The notes under the pieces: model-generated
The model's database searches: none
What the model was told of the DNA's origin: nothing
Seen by the model: the letters and a program-made list of their open reading frames with translations, nothing else
Made by a program: the position numbers and the translations under genes
Origin: Comamonadaceae bacterium
Lineage (GTDB): Bacteria > Pseudomonadota > Gammaproteobacteria > Burkholderiales > Burkholderiaceae_C
Reading direction: 5' to 3'
NCBI GenBank assembly: GCA_947372005.1
Contig: CANBRV010000053.1
Span: 1-11,201 of the forward strand
Length of the DNA: 11,201 nucleotides
Shown here: positions 6,626 through 11,201 of the stretch, piece after piece
How positions within the stretch are numbered: position 1 is the first letter of the stretch
Layout: each line of letters opens with the position of its first letter

Positions 6626-7204
6626 ATGTCATTGATTGAAATTCGCAAGCGCAGTTTAACGATTGAAACCCAATACCACGAAGGCGGACCCGTACTAGAG
6701 ACGCCGCTCAAATTAGCCGCTGCTTGCGCTGTGATTAAGAACCCTTATGCGGGGCGCTATGAGCCTGATTTGATGCCTTTTATGGCAGAGCTTAGAAGCC
6801 TAGGTACTTTGCTTGCAGAGGAGTTGGTCGCGACTTTAGGAAAAGAAAATATCGAGGTCTATAGCAAGGCGGCTATCGTTGGCGTGAATGGCGAAATGGA
6901 GCACGGTGCCGTGTGGCACGAAGCGGGCGGCTGGGCGATGCGCAGTGTGCTGGGTGAGCCTAAAGCGATGGTGCCAGCATCCAAAGCGGTGGCGGCAACG
7001 GGTTACAGATTGATGGTGCCACTGCACAACATCCATGCGTCTTACGTGCGCAGTCACTACAACAGCATGGAAGTGGGCATTCAGGATGCGCCGCGTCCGA
7101 ATGAAATTTTGTTTGCGCTGGTGATGGGTACGGGCGGACGTGTGCACTCCCGCTTAGGCGGACTGACCAAGGACAAAATTTCTGTGCATGACGGTCAGCG
7201 GTGA
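6626..7204 (+). CDS. DUF1185 (amino acid synthesis family) protein, function unknown
   Basis: A 192-residue protein recognised as DUF1185/PF06684, often labelled 'amino acid synthesis family protein'. Solved members have a variant of the Bacillus chorismate mutase fold, but to my knowledge no reaction is established. Visible family features include ETPLKLAAACAVIKNPYAGRY (about 26-46), SKAAIVGVNGEMEHGAVWHEAGG (80-102), MVPASKAVAATGYRLMVPLHNIHASYVRSHYNSM and, near the C-terminus, APRPNEILFALVMGTGGRVHSRLGGL. No signal peptide or membrane segment is seen, so it is probably cytoplasmic. Start: a clear AGGAG (ATAGGAGATACAC) precedes the ATG at 6626. The 28-base gap to tctC and 15-base gap to the esterase gene place it in the catabolic operon. 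The conserved His/Glu/Arg content and context suggest a small-molecule enzyme of that pathway rather than amino acid biosynthesis; that is inference. Confidence 0.9.
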   Translation: MSLIEIRKRSLTIETQYHEGGPVLETPLKLAAACAVIKNPYAGRYEPDLMPFMAELRSLGTLLAEELVATLGKENIEVYSKAAIVGVNGEMEHGAVWHEAGGWAMRSVLGEPKAMVPASKAVAATGYRLMVPLHNIHASYVRSHYNSMEVGIQDAPRPNEILFALVMGTGGRVHSRLGGLTKDKISVHDGQR

Positions 7205-7219
7205 AGCAGGGATGCACAC

Positions 7220-8965
7220 ATGAAGAAGTTCCCATTTCCGGTTGAGCAACTTAAATGGCTTGCTTTGGCTACCGCTTCAATGATTGCAGGCTGCGCGACA
7301 GTCGTGACGCCGTCCCAGCCTTTAGCTGAAGCCAAGGCTGGTACCTTAGCGCAATGCACACGTTTGAGTAGTGATTTCAATTTCCTGCACACTAGGCTGG
7401 AGTCTGTGGCGCTGGTCAATGACCCTAAACAACTGTTTGCTGGCACAGCTGTGGGTGAGTACTGCCTCATCAAAGGAAAGATGCATGAGCGCATCAGCCC
7501 TGTCGATGGACAAGCCTATGCGATTGGCTTTGAAATGCGCCTTCCGCAAGCGTGGGGTGGCCGCTTTTTGTATCAAGGTAATGGCGGTACGGATGGTGTT
7601 GTGGCACCTGCTGATGGCGGCCTTGCGCAGGGCTCGGGCGGGCTGCTCAAGAATGCCTTGCAAATGGGGTTTGCTGTTATCAGTTCCGACGCAGGACATA
7701 CGGCTGCCCAAAATCCTTTGTTTGGGCTAGATCCACAGGCGAGGCTGGACTACGGCTATCAGGCGGTAGGAAAACTCACGCCCATGGCCAAAGCCGTGAT
7801 TCAAGCCGCCTATGGTCGCCTTCCAGACCGCTCCTACATCGCGGGCACATCCAATGGCGGTCGGCATGCCATGGTTGCAGCCTCGCGTTATACCGAGCAG
7901 TACGATGGCTTTTTGGCGAATGCGCCCGGCATTCATCTGCAGCTATCGGCGGCTACCAATTTGTCAAATGTGAAACGATGGGATAGAGTTGCGACCACCA
8001 AGCGCGTCAACAATCAAGCTGACCTTGAGTCAGCGCTGCCAAAGTCAGAGCGTGAGCTGATTGCCAAAGCCATCTTGGCCAAATGCGATGCCTTAGACGG
8101 GGTAGTCGATGGCCTTGTGCAAGATATCGCGGCTTGCCGTAAAGCCTTTGATCTTGCCAGAGATGTGCCGACCTGCACGGGCGAACGGGATGGCAAAACC
8201 TGTTTAAGCGCAGTGCAAAAAGAAGTGGTAGCGCTTGCCTTTGCCAGCCCCAAATTGAGCAATGGCGCGCCCTTTTACAGCAGCTTCCCGTTTGACCCCG
8301 GGATTGTTCAAAGTGGCTGGGCAGAGTGGAAGTTTCGCAGTTCGGTGGGTAATGCACGCAATCCTGTTTCTGTCGGTTTTATGTTTTCTTCTCCGCCATC
8401 AAGCCAAATAAAGATGGCAACCGATAACTACCAATCAGCCGCATTTGCGCTTGCTTTTAATGTCGATAGTGAAGCTCCCAAGTTGTCAGCGACCAGCGGC
8501 ATTTACACCGAGAGTGCCATGTCCTTTATGTCGCCGCCAGAGGCCACACGGCTCAATGCTTTACGCGCCAAAGGTGGCAAGCTTTTGGTGGCGCATGGCG
8601 TAGCCGATCCTATTTTTTCAGCCGACGATATTGCCGATTGGTTTGTGGCGCTGGACGCCAATCACCAAGGGCAAGCCGCTAGCTTTGCAAGGCTCTTTTT
8701 TGTGCCGGGAATGGGGCACTCACGGGGTGGGCCTGCGACCGATCAGTTTGATGCACTCAGTGCTTTGGTGCAGTGGGTAGAGCGCGGCGAAGCGCCAGAT
8801 CGTATCCATGCCTCAGCCAGAGGGGCAGGTAACCGAGGTGGTGTCAATACCGAGCTACCTGCTGATTGGCCAGCAAGTCGATCGCGCCCGCTGTGCGTCT
8901 ATCCCAAGGTGGCTAGGTACAAATCAGGCGATCCAGAATTGGCAGATAGTTTTGTGTGCAATTAA
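7220..8965 (+). CDS. tannase/feruloyl esterase family lipoprotein (alpha/beta hydrolase)
   Basis: A 581-residue esterase-like protein. The N-terminus is a lipoprotein signal with lipobox MIAGC (lipidated Cys25), so it acts in the periplasm or outer membrane. Core: FLYQGNGGTDG (116-126), FAVISSDAGHTA (151-162), nucleophile elbow AGTSNGGRHAM (Ser211), then a lid with the calcium-loop motif CDALDGVVDGLV (289-300) and paired cysteines (289/306 and 319/328). The acid is probably Asp463 in HGVADPIFS and the base His500 in PGMGHSRGG. Family enzymes such as tannase, FaeB and MHETase hydrolyse esters of phenolic or aromatic acids. Those enzymes have Cys-Ser and His-Cys at the active site joined by a disulfide (CS-D-HC motif); here the positions are Thr-Ser and His-Ser, so that disulfide is absent. 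The start at 7220 follows a weak GCAGGGA 15 bases after the DUF1185 stop. It is the last gene of the run and ends 11 bases from the convergent uraH stop. The substrate is unknown. Confidence 0.9.
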   Translation: MKKFPFPVEQLKWLALATASMIAGCATVVTPSQPLAEAKAGTLAQCTRLSSDFNFLHTRLESVALVNDPKQLFAGTAVGEYCLIKGKMHERISPVDGQAYAIGFEMRLPQAWGGRFLYQGNGGTDGVVAPADGGLAQGSGGLLKNALQMGFAVISSDAGHTAAQNPLFGLDPQARLDYGYQAVGKLTPMAKAVIQAAYGRLPDRSYIAGTSNGGRHAMVAASRYTEQYDGFLANAPGIHLQLSAATNLSNVKRWDRVATTKRVNNQADLESALPKSERELIAKAILAKCDALDGVVDGLVQDIAACRKAFDLARDVPTCTGERDGKTCLSAVQKEVVALAFASPKLSNGAPFYSSFPFDPGIVQSGWAEWKFRSSVGNARNPVSVGFMFSSPPSSQIKMATDNYQSAAFALAFNVDSEAPKLSATSGIYTESAMSFMSPPEATRLNALRAKGGKLLVAHGVADPIFSADDIADWFVALDANHQGQAASFARLFFVPGMGHSRGGPATDQFDALSALVQWVERGEAPDRIHASARGAGNRGGVNTELPADWPASRSRPLCVYPKVARYKSGDPELADSFVCN

Positions 8966-8976
8966 GGCTTTCGCGA

Positions 8977-9330
8977 TCATGACCCACGATAAGTTGAATA
9001 GCTCCATGGGCTCACGAGCAGGGGCACGTGATAGTGCTCATTGGCATGTGCAATCCCGAAATCGATGCTGACATGATTCAAAAAATTGGGTTCAGGTAGC
9101 TGAATTTTGAGTTTTTTGAAATAGCTTGCCACATCAAAGACTAGGCGATAAGTGCCGACTTTCAGTTTGTCGTGGTCGAATAGCAGCCCATTTGGATTTC
9201 GTCCATCGCTATTGAGCGTGAACGCCATCACCTGGGTTGCCTGCATGCCACGGGTTGTGTAGAGCGTGACCGCCATGCCCGCGGCTGGACAGCCGTGTGC
9301 GGTATCTAAAACGTGCGTAGAGAGTCCCAT
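8977..9330 (-). CDS. uraH: 5-hydroxyisourate hydrolase (transthyretin-like)
   Basis: UraH hydrolyses 5-hydroxyisourate, the product of PuuD, to OHCU (2-oxo-4-hydroxy-4-carboxy-5-ureidoimidazoline). The 117-residue length is standard. Diagnostic features are all present: N-terminal LSTHVLDTAHGCPAAG (His6), NSDGRNPNG (Arg44), NEHYHVPLLVSPWSYSTYRGS with His101 and the hallmark YRGS at the very C-terminus. No signal peptide is present, so the protein is cytoplasmic. The start ATG (9328-9330) has a good AAAAAAGGACGA Shine-Dalgarno upstream. It is divergent from the GntR/puuE/uraD unit and shares a 42-base intergenic region with it that carries TGTATACA; the 3' end is convergent with the esterase gene. 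No terminator hairpin is apparent in the 11-base gap between the two stops. Confidence 0.97.
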   Translation of the reverse strand: MGLSTHVLDTAHGCPAAGMAVTLYTTRGMQATQVMAFTLNSDGRNPNGLLFDHDKLKVGTYRLVFDVASYFKKLKIQLPEPNFLNHVSIDFGIAHANEHYHVPLLVSPWSYSTYRGS

Positions 9331-9353
9331 AGATCGTCCTTTTTTGTGTCTTT

Positions 9354-9367
9354 ATGTGTATACAATT
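9354..9367. promoter_or_regulatory. putative operator with TGTATACA palindrome in the uraH/gntR divergent region
   Basis: ATGTGTATACAATT contains the perfect palindrome TGTATACA at 9357-9364 and matches 12 of 14 bases of the site upstream of puuD (1607-1620). It lies 9 bases before the GntR start codon and 27 bases before uraH, so one bound dimer could block both divergent promoters. TACAAT at 9361-9366 overlaps the palindrome and resembles a -10 hexamer for the GntR gene. Regulation by the adjacent GntR protein is inferred from position and symmetry. Confidence 0.55.
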
Positions 9368-9372
9368 TTGCC

Positions 9373-10047
9373 ATGTCCAAAACTTCCGCTTCTAAAGCCG
9401 CGTCTAAAGTTGCCGAGCCTACGCTCTCCAGCACGGACACCATTGTTCAAGCTTTGACTCGGGGCATCATCGAGCATCGCTTAATACCTGGTGAAAAACT
9501 CAAAGAACAGCGTATTGCAGATCAATTTGGCGTGTCGCGTACGTTGGTGCGGCAAGCGCTCTATCAACTCTCGCAAAAGCATTTAATCCGTATCGAGCAA
9601 TCGCGCGGCGCTTTTGTTTGCGCGCCCTCTAGCCGCGAGGCCAAAGAGGTCTTCGCTGTGCGCATGATGCTTGAGTCGGCTATGGCGGAGGCCTTGATTG
9701 ATGGATTGAACGCCACCAAAATCAAAAGTTTGCGTGAGCATCTGAAAGCAGAGGCCGATGCCGTCCAAAGCACCGATGCAGCGAATCGTGTTGAGTTGCT
9801 AGGCGACTTTCACGTTTTGATTGCGGAGTTAATTGGCAATGATGTGCTTGCGCAGTCACTGCAAGATCTCATTTCACGATGCTCTTTAATTACGCTGCTT
9901 TATCAATCGGACCGCGCTGCCGTTCACTCACACGATGAGCACGTCGCACTGGTCGAGGCCATTGTGAACAAGGATAAACGCTTAGCCGTGCAGTTGATGA
10001 ATGCACACCTTGGCAGTGTGATTGATGGTTTGGATTTGAAAGGTTAA
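9373..10047 (+). CDS. GntR-family regulator, FCD subfamily, probable purine/urate catabolism regulator
   Basis: A 224-residue regulator, most likely a repressor of the flanking urate genes with a purine intermediate as effector (inferred). A polar N-terminal tail (1-20, rich in Ser, Lys and Ala) precedes the winged helix-turn-helix at about 22-84, with EQRIADQFGVSRTLVRQALYQL as the HTH and RGAFV as the wing. The FCD domain from about 90 has putative metal-binding histidines in DFHVLIAEL (His147), SHDEHVALVEAI (His190) and MNAHLGSV (His212). The ATG at 9373 is chosen because an upstream in-frame ATG at 9313 would run through the intergenic operator and into the divergent uraH. There is no Shine-Dalgarno before 9373, and a possible -10 (TACAAT, 9361-9366) would put the transcript start close to the ATG. 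puuE follows after 4 bases. The recognition helix differs from that of the other GntR protein here (SRTLVRQAL versus SSSPLREAL). Confidence 0.92.
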   Translation: MSKTSASKAASKVAEPTLSSTDTIVQALTRGIIEHRLIPGEKLKEQRIADQFGVSRTLVRQALYQLSQKHLIRIEQSRGAFVCAPSSREAKEVFAVRMMLESAMAEALIDGLNATKIKSLREHLKAEADAVQSTDAANRVELLGDFHVLIAELIGNDVLAQSLQDLISRCSLITLLYQSDRAAVHSHDEHVALVEAIVNKDKRLAVQLMNAHLGSVIDGLDLKG

Positions 10048-10051
10048 TGCT

Positions 10052-11023
10052 GTGACTAAAGTCTATGACGGAACGGCCGCCTATCCAAGAGATCTTGCTG
10101 GCTATGGCCGCCACGTGCCGCATCCCCAGTGGCCAAAAGTCAATGGCGAGTCAGCGCGCATTGCTGTTCAGTTTGTTTTGAATTATGAAGAAGGTGGCGA
10201 GAACTCGGTGCTGCATGGCGACGCGGGTTCGGAGCAATTTTTATCCGAGATGTTCAATCCTGCGAGCTTTCCTGATCGCCACATCAGCATGGAAGGCATT
10301 TACGAATATGGCGCACGTGCAGGTGTGTGGCGCATCCTCCGAGAGTTTGAACGCCGTGGTTTGCCGTTGACTATTTTTGGTGTTGCAACGGCGCTAGAGC
10401 GCTCTCCAGATGTGACCCAAGCGTTTGTCGAGCTGGGTCACGAAATTGCTTGCCACGGCTACAAGTGGATTCATTATCAAAACGTCGATGAGGCTACAGA
10501 GCGTGAGCACATGCGTCTAGCGATGGAGATCATTGAGAAATTAACGAATCAAAAACCGCAAGGCTGGTACACGGGACGCGATAGCCCCAATACGCGGCGT
10601 TTGGTTGCCGACTATGCTGACGGTGAGCACACATTCACATACGACAGCGACTACTACGGTGACGACTTGCCGTTTTGGATGAAGGTCAAGAAGACCAATG
10701 GCGACGTGGCTTCCCAGCTCATCGTGCCCTATACGCTGGACTGCAACGATATGCGCTTTGCCTTGCCTCAAGGCTATTCGCATGCTGATCCGTTCTTTCA
10801 ATATCTAAAAGATACGTTTGATGCGCTCTATGCGGAAGGCGACCCCGCGGGTTTGAATGCGCCCAAGATGATGAGTGTGGGCATGCACTGCCGCTTATTA
10901 GGTCGCCCTGGCCGAATTGTGGCGCTGCAAAAGTTTTTAGATCACATCGCTAGCAATGATCACGTTTGGGTGGCACGGCGTATCGATATTGCGAATCATT
11001 GGAGAGAGGTGCATCCATGTTAG
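10052..11023 (+). CDS. puuE: allantoinase PuuE (polysaccharide-deacetylase-fold)
   Basis: PuuE hydrolyses allantoin to allantoate. It belongs to the NodB/polysaccharide deacetylase superfamily and is unrelated to metal-dependent AllB. The 323-residue protein shows the signature N-terminus YPRDLAGYGRHVPHPQWP (11-28) and RIAVQFVLNYEEGGENSVLHGD (36-57), SMEGIYEYGARAGVWRILREFERRGLPLTIFGVATALER (79-117), GHEIACHGYKWIHY (129-142) and, downstream, GWYTGRDSPNTRRL and YDSDYYGDDLP. Length and motif order are as usual. The start is a GTG at 10052 with AAAGG about 9 bases upstream; no in-frame ATG exists near it, and this start gives the expected distance to YPRDL. It lies 4 bases after the GntR gene, and its last 7 bases overlap the uraD start, so regulator, puuE and uraD form one transcription unit. 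Confidence 0.96.
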   Translation: MTKVYDGTAAYPRDLAGYGRHVPHPQWPKVNGESARIAVQFVLNYEEGGENSVLHGDAGSEQFLSEMFNPASFPDRHISMEGIYEYGARAGVWRILREFERRGLPLTIFGVATALERSPDVTQAFVELGHEIACHGYKWIHYQNVDEATEREHMRLAMEIIEKLTNQKPQGWYTGRDSPNTRRLVADYADGEHTFTYDSDYYGDDLPFWMKVKKTNGDVASQLIVPYTLDCNDMRFALPQGYSHADPFFQYLKDTFDALYAEGDPAGLNAPKMMSVGMHCRLLGRPGRIVALQKFLDHIASNDHVWVARRIDIANHWREVHPC

Positions 11024-11201
11024 TGCCGCCTAATTTAGACGGTCTTTACGAGCACTCACCTTGGGTGGTCGATCGAACGCTAGCCCAATATTCACAAGGC
11101 TTCCCAAGCATGGCCGCACTCAAGGCGGCGCTTGCGCAGACGGTTCAAGTGGCAACGCTTGATGAGCGGTTGGCTCTGATAAGAGCGCATCCAGAGCTTG
11201 C
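11017..11201 (+). CDS. uraD: OHCU decarboxylase, N-terminal part (cut by window edge)
   Basis: Sixty-one codons are visible before the right edge. UraD decarboxylates OHCU, the UraH product, to S-allantoin, which is then the PuuE substrate. Family signatures seen are LYEHSPWVVDR (10-20) and RLALIRAHPEL (51-61). The HPEL histidine at residue 58 is probably the catalytic His described for OHCU decarboxylases. The start ATG at 11017 overlaps the end of puuE by 7 bases and has a strong GGAGAGAGG Shine-Dalgarno at 11001-11009. Gene order regulator-puuE-uraD together with divergent uraH supports the assignment. Confidence 0.94.
   Translation, partial: MLVPPNLDGLYEHSPWVVDRTLAQYSQGFPSMAALKAALAQTVQVATLDERLALIRAHPEL

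Noticed and set aside
8966..8976. Shared terminator between the convergent esterase and uraH genes
   Set aside because: Only 11 bases separate the two stops, and no stable stem with a T run is visible in or next to the gap.
8808..9071. 87-codon plus-strand open frame at the esterase/uraH boundary
   Set aside because: It overlaps the esterase C-terminus in another frame and is antisense to uraH; both real genes have diagnostic motifs there.
9313..9372. Upstream in-frame ATG that would add 20 residues to the second GntR regulator
   Set aside because: The extension would overlap the uraH start on the other strand and translate through the operator and promoter; the added residues do not resemble GntR N-termini.

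Overview
The window looks like a chromosomal piece of a Burkholderiales betaproteobacterium, probably Comamonadaceae or a close relative. This is inferred from the TctC/Bug-type periplasmic binding protein, the purine gene set with a cytochrome-c-fused urate hydroxylase (PuuD), and a base composition that by eye is moderate for that group. There is no mobile element, tRNA, rRNA or CRISPR array. Genes are densely packed and no stretch above about 90 bases lacks a gene.

Layout. (1) 1-2370, minus strand: xdhC, puuD and the 5' part of xdhA, transcribed leftwards. (2) 2453-8965, plus strand: a seven-gene run of tightly spaced genes, namely a GntR/FCD regulator, a VOC-fold (extradiol-dioxygenase-like) protein, a fumarylacetoacetate-hydrolase-family enzyme, a quinone-oxidoreductase-like MDR enzyme, a TctC solute-binding protein, a DUF1185 protein and a tannase/feruloyl-esterase-family lipoprotein. 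(3) 8977-9330, minus strand: uraH. (4) 9373-11201, plus strand: a second GntR/FCD regulator, puuE and the start of uraD.

Regions 1, 3 and 4 form one pathway. Xanthine dehydrogenase (XdhA plus the maturation factor XdhC) makes urate, PuuD oxidises urate to 5-hydroxyisourate, UraH and UraD convert that to S-allantoin, and PuuE opens it to allantoate. A palindrome TGTATACA with similar flanks lies upstream of puuD and in the uraH/gntR2 divergent region, which suggests one regulon, probably under the second GntR protein.

Region 2 is a different catabolic module lodged between xdhC and uraH. Its domain content suggests ester hydrolysis outside the cytoplasm, capture by a periplasmic binding protein, ring or C-C cleavage, and hydrolysis of an acylpyruvate-like product. 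The substrate cannot be read from the sequence. Its regulator is preceded by two copies of TGTGCACAATT spaced 18 bp apart, a variant of the purine palindrome. The best leads are this module, the paired regulator/operator variants, the loss of both catalytic-site cysteines in the tannase-like enzyme, and the short 5' end of xdhC at the module junction.
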